Source: Leptasterias polaris
Lineage: Eukaryota; Echinodermata; Asteroidea; Forcipulatida; Asteriidae
Reading direction: 5' to 3'
NCBI GenBank assembly: GCA_037783415.1
Contig: JAZGTN010000069.1
Location: 1,612,001 to 1,676,000 of the forward strand
DNA length: 64,000 bases
Shown: in pieces, positions 43,799 to 52,562 of the stretch
Layout of the letters: every line of letters starts with the position of its first letter
Position numbering within the stretch: position 1 is the first letter of the stretch
Notes under the pieces: model-generated
Told to the model about the DNA's origin: nothing
Database searches by the model: none
The model's input: the letters and a program-made list of their open reading frames with translations, nothing else
Position numbers and translations under genes: made by a program

Positions 43799-46700
43799 AA
43801 GTCTGAGTCCCCGCTATGGACTATTTGTTGATGGATTGGTAAGGGCTACCAAGTGTCGGTTTTTAATTGACACGGGGTCCACCGATACTTTAATAAGTAG
43901 TGCCATATACTACCAAATACCAAAAGAGTGTAGACCCGTCTTGGAGACGGAGGGTGTCCAGGTTAAACAGATTGATGGTAGCCCTTTGGCAGTGTTGGGC
44001 AGTGCTTTGGTTGAGGTACAAGTTGGTCGGACGGCTAGGTTGGTGAAGGCGACGTTTACCGAAATGAAGTACCCAGGCATCCTGGGAATGGATTTTCTGG
44101 TGCCCACCGGAGGAAATTTGGATTTCCAGTTGAAGGAACTTCGGCTCAGTGGAGAGCGAATCAAGTGCACCAGTATAGCTGGTGAACCCTTCATTGGGCG
44201 AGTGGTAGTGTCAAGGACCACAGTCATTCCTTCAGGCCACGAGGCAGTCGTCCCTGGTGTGCTTTCCAGAGGAAAGGTTGATGTAGCCGGTCTGGCTATT
44301 GTTGAACCTTTAGAGGGTGGTGGTGAGTTGGCTCAGAAAGGGCTGGTATTAGCCAGGTCCCTAGTCAACATGGAGTCGGAAGTAATTCCATTGAGACTGT
44401 TTAACCCAGGGCGAGAAAAGAGAGTTGCTCGGGCAGGAACGACGGTGGGTGTAGTCTCTCAGGTGGAGGATGAGGCGGTCATTGGTGACACTGAACAGAC
44501 GTCAGGGGCAAAGCAGGGCTTGCCCATGCATTTGCATGATCTGTTTAGTCGGGGGACAGCCAATGTGGAGGCTAAGTACCAGGGAGAGGTCCGGAAGTGC
44601 TTGGCTAACTTCCAGGATGTTTTCTCGAAAGGAGATCATGATATTGGTAGGACTGATATGGTGCAACATCATATTAAGACAGGGGAATCTCCGCCGGTCA
44701 AGGAAAGACCAAGGCGGCATCCCTACTGCAACCAGGAAGAGATTCAAAGGCAGGTCGGTGATTTGTTGAAGAGAGGAGTTATTGAACCCTCTGATAGTCC
44801 TTGGGCGGCGAATGTTGTTTTGGTTGGCAAGAAGGATGGGACTAAGCGTTTCTGTGTTGATTACAGGAGGTTAAACGCGGTCACCATCAAGGATGCTTAT
44901 CCGGTACCCCGGATTGATGAGACGTTTGATGCCTTGAATGGGGCCAAGTGGTTTGCGACGCTTGACTTAGCATCGGGGTATTGGCAGGTTGCCCTAGATG
45001 AGGATGCTAGCCAGAAGTCTTCGTTTGTTGTCAGGAACGGACTTTACCGTTGGAAGTGCATGCCGTTTGGGCTATGCAACGCTCCAGCCACCTTTGAACG
45101 GTTGATGGAGAAGGTCATGGCTGGGTTGCAGTGGGAGATTTTGTTAATCTACCTGGATGACATCATTGTGTTTGGGCAAACCGTAATGGAGACCCTAGAG
45201 CGTCTCAAAGTAGTGTTGAGTAGGCTCCGGCACGCTGGGCTTAAGCTTAAGCCAAGCAAGTGTCACTTGTTTCAGAAGTCGGTGGCTTATCTGGGGCACA
45301 TTGTGTCCGCAGAAGGGGTTGCTACAGATCCGGAAAAGGTCAAGGCAGTTTCTGACTGGCCTGTTCCGAGGTGTGTACGAGACGTCCGAAGCTTTTTGGG
45401 CCTCGCCTCGTACTACCGGAAATTCATCCAAGGTTTCGCAGAGATTGCGAGTCCACTTCATGCCTTGACAGAGAAATCGAGGGTGTTTGGGTGGACTGAG
45501 TCATGTCAAAGGGCGTTCGACGAATTGAAGGACAGACTTCAGTCTGCCCCGATTCTGTCGTACCCCAACCCCGAAGGCGATTTCATTTTGGACACGGATG
45601 CCAGTGGGGAGGGCATCGGGGCAGTCTTATCCCAGGTCCAAGATGGTGTAGAAAGAGTTGTGGCTTATGCGAGTCGAAAACTCAGCAGACCTGAGCGGAA
45701 TTATTGTGTAACCCGAAGGGAGTTGTTGGCTGTGGTTGTCTACTTGAAGAATTTCAAGCAGTACTTGTATGGTCGCAGGGTTACAGTCAGAACTGACCAT
45801 GCTGCGTTGAAATGGGTTCTCAACTTCAAGAACCCAGAAGGTCAGCTGGCCCGATGGATGGAGGTGATATCGCAGTACGACTTGATCATAGAACACAGGC
45901 CAGGGAAAAAGCATGGAAATGCTGATGGCTTGTCTAGGAGACAGTGTAAGCAGTGTGGCCGGGGGGAGCCAACAAGTGACGAGTCAGGTCACCAGGTGCC
46001 CGAGGTGGAAACTCAGGGTAGAGAGTCTTTGGTGAGGGGTCTGGTGGCCCAACCAATGATTCCTGGAGAGGAGATGAGGGCGGCTCAACTGGAGGATGGG
46101 ACGATGGGTTGGCTTATCAAGTCCAAAGAGGAGGGAAATGATCGGCCTGAGTGGAAGACTCTGTCCCACTCTTCCACGGCCTCCAAAACCTATTGGTCTC
46201 AATGGGACCAATTGGAGGTCAGGGAAGGACTGTTGTGTCGGCGCTGGGAGTCCGACGATGGGAAGTCGGTGAGGTGGCTGTTGGTTTTGCCACAAAAGTT
46301 GAGGAAAGGTGTCATCGAAGAGTTGCATGGTGGACAACTCAGTGGTCATTTGGGTGTCAGTAAGACGTTGGCTAAGACGAAGTTCAGGTACTTCTGGGCA
46401 GGTATGTCGGCAGATGTACGGTCGTCCCTGCGGGTTTGCGACCTCTGCGCCAGAAGGAAATCTGCTGCTAAGAGAAGGCTCGCCCCTCTAAGGCAGTACA
46501 GGGTCGGCGTTCCAATGGAACGGGTGGCCATAGATTTGCTTGGGCCACTGCCCACATCGGACAGTGGCAATAAGTGGATTTTGGTAGTTGGCGATTACTG
46601 CACCAAGTGGATGGAAGCGTATCCCCTTCCTGATTCCACTGCGAGGACTGTTGCTCTTAAGTTGGTGAACGAGTTTGTGTGTCGATTTGGAGTGCCCCAA

Positions 46701-47501
46701 GAACTGCACTCAGATCAGGGTAGAAATTTCGAGTCTGAGGTGTTTGTGGAAATGTGCCATCTCCTTGGCATTACCAAGACTCGAACGACCGCATACAATC
46801 CTAAGTCGGATGGTATGGTCGAGAGATTCAACAAGACGTTGGTAAACATTGTCGCGATGTTCATTGATCCAAAGAAGAGGCAAAGGGATTGGGACGAATT
46901 CCTCCCTTATGCCACCTTTGCTTATCGATGCACACCGCAAGAGTCGACTGGGGAGACCCCCCACATGATGATGTTGGGTCGTGAAGTTAGCATTCCGGTG
47001 GATCTGGTGACTGGGAGTCCTGAGGTCGAGAATGACGCCAGTACCGACTTTGCTGAGAAGTTGCGAGGCAATATGCAACAAGCTCATGAGAGAGCAAAGG
47101 TCTGCCTGGGGAAAAGTGCCCGCAGACAGAAGCGAAACTACGACCGACATGCATCGACTCATGGACTGCGGGAAGGTCAATTTGTGTGGCTGCATAATCC
47201 TGCAAGGAAAAAGCATGTGTCCCCCAAGCTTCAATTGCGTTGGGAAGGACCATGGCTTATTGTGAAGAGGTTGTCGGATGTGGTGGTGCGCATCCAGCTT
47301 CGGCGAGGAGGCAAACTAAAGGTAGTCCACGTCGACCGACTCAAACCATATGTCGGTGGGGAGTTGGAACCTTGGGTCAGTCAGCTCAGCGAGGGGGTGA
47401 CAGAAAGCCCTCTCGTCGAAGTAGCGACTGGTCCACAGTTTGAGGTTCAAGAGGTAGAGATTATTGAATCTCAAGAGGAAACCCCCAGGGAGGAAACATA
47501 G
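43794..47501 (+). CDS. pol: Pol polyprotein (protease, RT, RNase H, integrase)
   Basis: The frame has 1,235 codons from its first ATG but is open upstream to 43638, so it is probably made as Gag-Pol by -1 frameshifting. The aspartic protease has D26-T-G-S and the later GILGMDFL motif. The RT carries VDYRRLNAVTIKDAYP, LDLASGYWQV, the MPFGLCNAPATF block and the Y453-L-D-D catalytic motif. RNase H has D600 in LDTDASGEG and the RTDHAALKW block. The integrase has an HX6HX29CX2C zinc site (H845, H852, C882, C885) and a DX59DX35E core (D914, D974, E1010). A GPY/F-like module (LRWEGPW...VVHVDRLKPY) ends the conserved part. No chromodomain is seen. All catalytic residues are present. It resembles 412/mdg1-type polymerases, but the clade needs a tree. 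Confidence 0.96.
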   Translation: MSSLSPRYGLFVDGLVRATKCRFLIDTGSTDTLISSAIYYQIPKECRPVLETEGVQVKQIDGSPLAVLGSALVEVQVGRTARLVKATFTEMKYPGILGMDFLVPTGGNLDFQLKELRLSGERIKCTSIAGEPFIGRVVVSRTTVIPSGHEAVVPGVLSRGKVDVAGLAIVEPLEGGGELAQKGLVLARSLVNMESEVIPLRLFNPGREKRVARAGTTVGVVSQVEDEAVIGDTEQTSGAKQGLPMHLHDLFSRGTANVEAKYQGEVRKCLANFQDVFSKGDHDIGRTDMVQHHIKTGESPPVKERPRRHPYCNQEEIQRQVGDLLKRGVIEPSDSPWAANVVLVGKKDGTKRFCVDYRRLNAVTIKDAYPVPRIDETFDALNGAKWFATLDLASGYWQVALDEDASQKSSFVVRNGLYRWKCMPFGLCNAPATFERLMEKVMAGLQWEILLIYLDDIIVFGQTVMETLERLKVVLSRLRHAGLKLKPSKCHLFQKSVAYLGHIVSAEGVATDPEKVKAVSDWPVPRCVRDVRSFLGLASYYRKFIQGFAEIASPLHALTEKSRVFGWTESCQRAFDELKDRLQSAPILSYPNPEGDFILDTDASGEGIGAVLSQVQDGVERVVAYASRKLSRPERNYCVTRRELLAVVVYLKNFKQYLYGRRVTVRTDHAALKWVLNFKNPEGQLARWMEVISQYDLIIEHRPGKKHGNADGLSRRQCKQCGRGEPTSDESGHQVPEVETQGRESLVRGLVAQPMIPGEEMRAAQLEDGTMGWLIKSKEEGNDRPEWKTLSHSSTASKTYWSQWDQLEVREGLLCRRWESDDGKSVRWLLVLPQKLRKGVIEELHGGQLSGHLGVSKTLAKTKFRYFWAGMSADVRSSLRVCDLCARRKSAAKRRLAPLRQYRVGVPMERVAIDLLGPLPTSDSGNKWILVVGDYCTKWMEAYPLPDSTARTVALKLVNEFVCRFGVPQELHSDQGRNFESEVFVEMCHLLGITKTRTTAYNPKSDGMVERFNKTLVNIVAMFIDPKKRQRDWDEFLPYATFAYRCTPQESTGETPHMMMLGREVSIPVDLVTGSPEVENDASTDFAEKLRGNMQQAHERAKVCLGKSARRQKRNYDRHASTHGLREGQFVWLHNPARKKHVSPKLQLRWEGPWLIVKRLSDVVVRIQLRRGGKLKVVHVDRLKPYVGGELEPWVSQLSEGVTESPLVEVATGPQFEVQEVEIIESQEETPREET

Positions 47502-47607
47502 AGTACCCCTGCGGTTTCGCTAGGCAGGGAAGTTTCGGTTTAAGTTAGGAGGAAATCAGTCCTTCTGAGGTGTTAAGTTGTTGTTGAGAGGTTGACCGTT
47601 TGTTCTT

Positions 47608-47622
47608 GTGGTTACTTGCAGG
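47608..47622 (+). promoter_or_regulatory. Candidate splice acceptor for ORF3 mRNA
   Basis: GTGGTTACTTGCAG|G (AG at 47620-47621) lies 20 nt before the ORF3 ATG. That ATG is the first after the site. Candidate donors upstream are AAG|GTAACG (GT at 41676) and TTT|GTAAGT (GT at 42002). This suggests a subgenomic spliced message, as in retroviral env expression. Confidence 0.45.
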
Positions 47623-47641
47623 GAAGTGACCAGTGGCTAGG

Positions 47642-48430
47642 ATGCCGAAGACGTCAAAGCCGCGGAGGTTCCGTTGTCTCCAATGTGACCAGTTCTTTCT
47701 GCACCGACAGAGCTTGTGGAGGCACATAGAGGTAGACCACCACAGGGAGCGGAGTCTACAATGCCCCTCCTGCAACTACTTGGCGGGTCAACAGAGCGTT
47801 TTGGATGCTCACATTACTTCAGTGCATCTGCATCGGCGGAGAGAGGCGACGGTGGCCCGTTTAGTTGGAGAAACTGGCCCACCCACCGCTAGTGCTTCAC
47901 AGGGGGTCCACCCTGAGATAGAGTTGGAAGAGACAGACCAGCCAGTGCTGTCTTTGTCCCCCACGCCTATGTCCCCACTCATGGCGTACCCAAGTTCCCC
48001 AGTGGCCCCGGTCGGCCTAACCGGTAAGCCCAGAGCCATGTTGGAGCTTATGAGGCAAGTTGCTCCTTCTTCTCCTACATCCTCATCTTCTTCGATGCCA
48101 ACCTTGGAAGAGGTGGAACGACCCCAAGGCCAAGGCATGACCGCACCCCAAGAGGATGCAGAGGTACCGAGACCACAAGGTCCGGTGGTGACAGGCAGAT
48201 ATGAGGGTGATGTTGTGCCCCCGACCCAGGTACCCTTCACACCACAAACCCCGGAGCAACCCCCACCAAGAAGACGCACCAGAACTGCGCGGGAGATCCG
48301 CCACCTTACCGTCACAACCATTATGGACGGAGAAGTGGTGAGTCGCCGTGACCACAACGAGATCAGAGTGATTCAAGTGGAGGTGGACGACGAGGGACGT
48401 TATATCCAGGGTTCTGCGTTGGGTAACTAG
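47642..48430 (+). CDS. ORF3: two-C2H2-zinc-finger protein in the env position
   Basis: This is a 262-aa frame after pol, beginning at ATG 47642 (a GTG nine bases earlier is in frame). Residues 10-64 form two classical C2H2 fingers: C12, C15, H28, H33 and C41, C44, H57, H62, each CX2CX12HX4H, preceded by a basic KTSKPRRFR stretch. Residues 65-210 are Pro/Ser/Glu-rich and probably disordered. After an RRRTRTAR basic patch, a compact 45-residue end (TVTTIMDGEVVSRRDHNEIRVIQVEVDDEGRY) could be a small beta domain. There is no signal peptide or membrane segment, so it is not an envelope. A nucleic-acid-binding accessory role is plausible: regulation, silencing evasion or integration targeting. It may have been captured from a host zinc-finger gene. 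I know no standard counterpart in Ty3/gypsy elements. Confidence 0.75.
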   Translation: MPKTSKPRRFRCLQCDQFFLHRQSLWRHIEVDHHRERSLQCPSCNYLAGQQSVLDAHITSVHLHRRREATVARLVGETGPPTASASQGVHPEIELEETDQPVLSLSPTPMSPLMAYPSSPVAPVGLTGKPRAMLELMRQVAPSSPTSSSSSMPTLEEVERPQGQGMTAPQEDAEVPRPQGPVVTGRYEGDVVPPTQVPFTPQTPEQPPPRRRTRTAREIRHLTVTTIMDGEVVSRRDHNEIRVIQVEVDDEGRYIQGSALGN

Positions 48431-48987
48431 TGTTTTCTTGGTTGTGGTATTCCTATATCTTTTTGTTTGCATTTATCCAAAGTTTCTTATTGTCGGTGTT
48501 CTCAATTGTAATAAATAATAACCTTGCCAATCTTAAAGTTGTATAAAGAAAACGGGTGACAACCAACTGTATTTTTGTATTTTCTTCCTGCCAGGTTTAT
48601 GCAAATAAGTTATTTGCCGAACTACCTCCATAGATTTTGTCAAAGAGAGAAGTAACTCTTTGAAAGTTGTATTTTTGTATTTAAGAAAAGGTGCTAGTGT
48701 GATTTTAGTGATTTTCAGAGACGTCCTTAAATCTGTATACATTTTGTGATTATGTGTTCAACTTGAGATTTAGGCGGATCATGGTGCAAATTGTATTTCT
48801 TAAAAACGAGTCCTTTTTCAAACTGTATAAATGGGGTAAAATAGTTTTGAGGTCAAAGCAGACCACCCCCCCTTTTAAGTGTTGTATTGTTTTGTAAAGA
48901 AACACTTAAGAACTAATGCATTTCCTTTTTTATTTTTGTTAGTCATGGCTGGCGAGTCGGGGACGACTCGGCCATTGCTTGGGCCTT
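48431..48987. other. LTR element 3' noncoding region with terminal hairpin
   Basis: A 557-bp segment between ORF3 and the 3' LTR. It contains AATAAA at 48510-48515 and a C7 run near 48868. CGAGTCG (48953-48959) and CGACTCG (48964-48970) form a perfect 7-bp stem with a GGGA loop, 17 nt before the LTR. No purine-rich tract abuts the LTR (the last bases are GGGCCTTT), which is unusual. Confidence 0.7.
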
Positions 48988-50516
48988 TGTGACGGAAATG
49001 CATGTGAAAGACATGTGATTGTGCTATTTTTAGGTTGTGTATATAGGGTTTGCTGCGTGACGACTTGGCAGTGCAAGTGGGCGGAGCTTAGCGCTTGCAG
49101 TGACCCGGTCTGGCAGGGTGAGCGTGCGCAGTGGCGGTGTAGGACCGCATGTCTGGGCCAGGCAGAGCGGGGCTGGCGAGATTGCGGGCACTTGGAGATT
49201 AGTTGTTAAGAAAAGCGGTTGCAGATTAGTTGTGGAGTAAGGCAGTCGGAGTTTCTAGTTATTAAGTAAAGATAGTCCCACAATACGGTGAATAGTTAGT
49301 GTTGGGCGACGACGGTAAAATATTAGTGTTTGTAGGATAGGAGACGGGGTTTCCAGCGGCAGTGGTAAATCGAGAAGCAGGGAAGATCGTAAGTTGGACT
49401 CAACTGGTGTTTATTATATTGTGTTTATCTTGTATTTTGTGTAATGGGCTAGGAGCCCTCTTACAAGATGATCGTTGCAAGAAATTGAGGAAGATTGCTG
49501 TATATATAATTTATTGTGTTTGGTCTATTAGACACGCTAGAGGAGTGTAGTTGCCGGTCACAAAAGCGTTGGCTTGTGACTAGGGGAAAACGCACCTTCT
49601 AGAAGTGTGGGAGATAGTTAGGGTACATAATTAAGTAAAGGCACACTTGGACAGCGAGAGTCGCGTCCATTGAGGGTTATTAAGCAATCATTGTCTGCAA
49701 CCGTGACCGGTATTTAGTGTTCCGTGCACAGTAGGGGTCTTCTTAGACCACACTGTTCGCGGGTACACGAGTGCAAGGTTGCTTACTACAGCCTGTATTG
49801 CTTACATACGGCCTGTGTTGCTTACTACGGTCTGTATTGCTTACTACGGCTAGTATTGTTTACATACGGCCTGTGTTGCTTACTACGGCCTGTGTTGCTT
49901 ACTACAGCCTGTATTGCTTACATACGGCCTGTGTTGCTTACTACGGCCTGTGTTGCTTACTACGGCCTGTATTGCTTACTACGGTCTGTATTGCTTACTA
50001 CGGCTAGTATTGTTTACATACGGCCTGTGTTGCTTACTACGGCCTGTGTTGCTTACTACAGCCAGTGTTTTTATAGACGGCTAGTAGTGATTACATGGAA
50101 GTGATTACATCCTAGGGTCACTATGGTTATCTGCTAATGTTAGAGATGATACCGGGCTGTGTCTAGGGACTCAGAATATTAGGATGACAACGTGATATTA
50201 CATGTTCATTGGCCCAAAGAAACAGGTTGAAATAAAGAAACCCCTGCCCAATTTTGTACACTGTCAATTAATTTGTTGATTGATGCAATAAACGATCTTG
50301 TGATCAGTTCCCCGACAGTTCTCTCGTCAAGGTGTCCATGTATTTGGGTAACTGTGTAGCAATAGGACTAGACGATCATTACGCAATCGGCGGTATATTT
50401 CCTCCAAACGGACCTTGTCCCTTTGCCTTTAGATCATCGAGTGATCTGAAGCCTGAGGTATAAGTAGGCCCAGGATCAGATTGTAATTTGCCCCTAACAA
50501 ATGCAATTCCGCCACA
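48988..50516 (+). repeat. 3' LTR (1,529 bp)
   Basis: Begins TGTGACGG, ends CCGCCACA. Same length and content as the 5' LTR, including the 15-copy array at 49779-50067 and both AATAAA signals. Followed directly by the target duplication ATAC. Confidence 0.95.
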
Positions 50517-51208
50517 ATACTAATGTACTACAGTTACTAATATTGGGTTCATATATAGCGCATTGTCGCAGAATATTACCAGGTGAGATCTGGACAACGA
50601 GCGTTGACGTCTCCGGCCGTAGACACCAACCTTGTCCGCCGTGACACAACCATATTGCCTCGTTTCGTTTACACAAACGGGCGGGGAACGAAACTTTTGG
50701 AAACGACGCTGCGAAGCGTTCACTATGGACTCCAATATTATTTTGTGGAGCGTCGCGGTAGTAAATACATGACAAAATAATGGATGACAAGTGACATGTG
50801 TTCCACCTATCAAATAACGAAGATCTCGGTGTAGTAATATATTTTACTTCTATCCTGTATAGTTTTAATAAACACACCATCCTCTTGTTTATATTAAACA
50901 CACCAACCAACCACAGAATGGAGACTTCATCAAATTCTGGTCTCATGTCGGTTTCAGTCAACACAACGAGTGGTTTATGGTTTCACTTTCATACTGGGTT
51001 TGTTTCGATTGCGGCAATCACAGGAATGGTGATTTTCAGGATCATTAATTTCTACTCTCAATTCAATATTAAAAGGAAATCTGATGGATTGGTAACTTCT
51101 TTTCTGAACTATTTTGGCCTTAAAGACAAAGTATATACCTTTAGCTTTTGGAACGGTTCTGATTGTTTTAATTCTGCATGAATGTAGATATTTACAACCT
51201 AATATTAA
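50517..51208. other. Noncoding flank; weak receptor-like frame
   Basis: A + strand frame from ATG 50918 to 51181 contains NTTSGLWFHFHTGFVSIAAI then TGMVIF, reminiscent of the N-terminus and TM1 of invertebrate GPCRs but lacking the GN pair. It has no downstream continuation. It is not called as a gene. Confidence 0.3.
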
Positions 51209-51533
51209 CATTTCGTTTCAAAAGGTGGTCGCGTTTTTGAGATATCGCCGAAAAACCAGAGCGTCAACGCAGGAAGAATAATCCTAATAGGAATACACCA
51301 TCTGCGAAACGTTTTTTTCCTGACAGGAATGTTTCGCAGATTCAAATTTTGGGGCATAAAAACTTACATTTTTTACATAACCCCATCATGACTTCGAAGT
51401 GAAATGATTCTCAAAATGCTGTATACTATCGAAAGCTGCTGTACTTAGGCCTATAACCAATACTAGTATAGTAAGTTTTTATTGCCATTAATTTTAAGAT
51501 TGATTAACAAACGTATGTATACCTTCCCTTTAA
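51209..51533. mobile_element. TTAA-type MITE, AGGGAAGG family, left-truncated
   Basis: The inverse of the 16640-17023 element: GGTGGTCGCGTTTTTGAGATATC... to ...CGTATGTATACCTTCCCT then TTAA (51530-51533). Confidence 0.65.
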
Positions 51534-52050
51534 GATGAAGTGATGATTAGGTTTGTTTTGATGATTGACAATCCTTTACATTTTAAAGAGCAAGGGGAAT
51601 GTCAAATTCAATTTAACTCAGTTTAATTCAATTTAATTCAATTTAATAAGTCGTCACGTTAAAAATTGTTTTCCATTTTACAATAAAAATACACATAGAG
51701 ATACATTTGTAAAATATAATTATAAGAAGTTAAAAATATACGTTCATAGTAAATCCTACCCCAGACAGTTTCGCTATTCCTATTGGTGGAGAGCACGTCA
51801 CGTGGGTGTGTTTAAACGGCTGATAAAGACATAGCTGGAGCTGTTTAAGACCGGTTGTTTTCGGATAACATTTGTGCGGGTTAGCCCACAACAAAACCTC
51901 GTTGCATTACTACGCGCACCAATGCATATCCGAAAACTGTCTCATAAAAATGCACCACACGTACAGAGCTCAAGGACGTCGGAAAACAGATAAGTTTTTA
52001 CAGAGTTTCCTACTTTATTACGCCTTTTAACCAAAAGGTCATTTATGAAT
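51534..52050. other. Noncoding stretch
   Basis: (AATTTAATTC)n-like simple repeat at about 51604-51650. No gene. Confidence 0.4.
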
Positions 52051-52216
52051 GGGAATAAAAGGGTAGCGACTCGTTCTTAAACGGCCGTTTAAAACCTTGC
52101 AGGGTCGTGGCCGTGCGATAAAGGCCCTCGCCTTCGGCTCGGGCCTTTATCGCACGGCCACGACCCTGCCGGTTTTAAACGGCCGTTTAAGAACTCGTCG
52201 CTACCCTTTTATTCCC
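52051..52216. repeat. 166-bp near-perfect palindrome with CTTCGG apex
   Basis: The arms begin GGGAATAAAAGGGTAGCGAC and end in the inverse GTCGCTACCCTTTTATTCCC (small mismatches). Both contain the self-complementary AAACGGCCGTTTAA and GGGTCGTGGCCGTGCGATAAA. The centre is CTCGCCTTCGGCTCG. It is a fold-back element or a young inverted duplication. Confidence 0.9.
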
Positions 52217-52393
52217 TTAGTAATAAAAAGATAACAGGACAAATTACACAGTGACAGAGTTTCTTACAACCATCGAAAATACCAAGGGTGACTGACGACC
52301 AACAAATGAATAAACCTGAAGTAAGGGAGCATGCAGTTTAAAACACAAGAACAAAGAAGACCTATATAAAAGTCTCTGTAGTTCTTATTCCAC

Positions 52394-52562
52394 GAATTAT
52401 TCTTCCTACGTGAACACATTCGCTCCGGATTTTCGGCGATATCTTAAAAAAACGCGACCACTAGAAATGAATTTTTCTCAGGTTAGTTGTATTGTATATA
52501 TCTCTATATATGATTAAAACAATCGAACGATTCCCAAAACTAAAGGTATTCTTTGCCTTTAA
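52394..52562. repeat. Partial TTAA-type MITE, AGGGAAGG family
   Basis: CTCCGGATTTTCGGCGATATC to AAAGGTATTCTTTGCCTTTAA (TTAA at 52559-52562) matches the right half of 16640-17023. Confidence 0.6.

Larger units (their letters stand above)
40090..50520 (+). mobile_element. Complete Ty3/gypsy-type LTR retrotransposon with extra ORFs
   Basis: The element is 40094-50516 (10,423 bp), flanked by ATAC at 40090-40093 and 50517-50520. It has two 1,529-bp LTRs with TG...CA ends, a tRNA-Leu-type primer site, a membrane-peptide ORF (41727-42005), gag (42187-43782), pol (43794-47501) and a zinc-finger ORF (47642-48430). Pol order is protease-RT-RNase H-integrase with a GPY/F-like module and no chromodomain, so it is a non-chromoviral Ty3/gypsy lineage. 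The LTRs have equal length and no difference was seen in the parts compared, and all coding frames are intact, so insertion is very recent and the copy may be active. Its size is at the large end for the group. Confidence 0.95.

Noticed and set aside
47642..48430. ORF3 as an envelope glycoprotein
   Set aside because: No signal peptide, membrane segment or glycosylation-rich ectodomain. Two C2H2 fingers are present instead.
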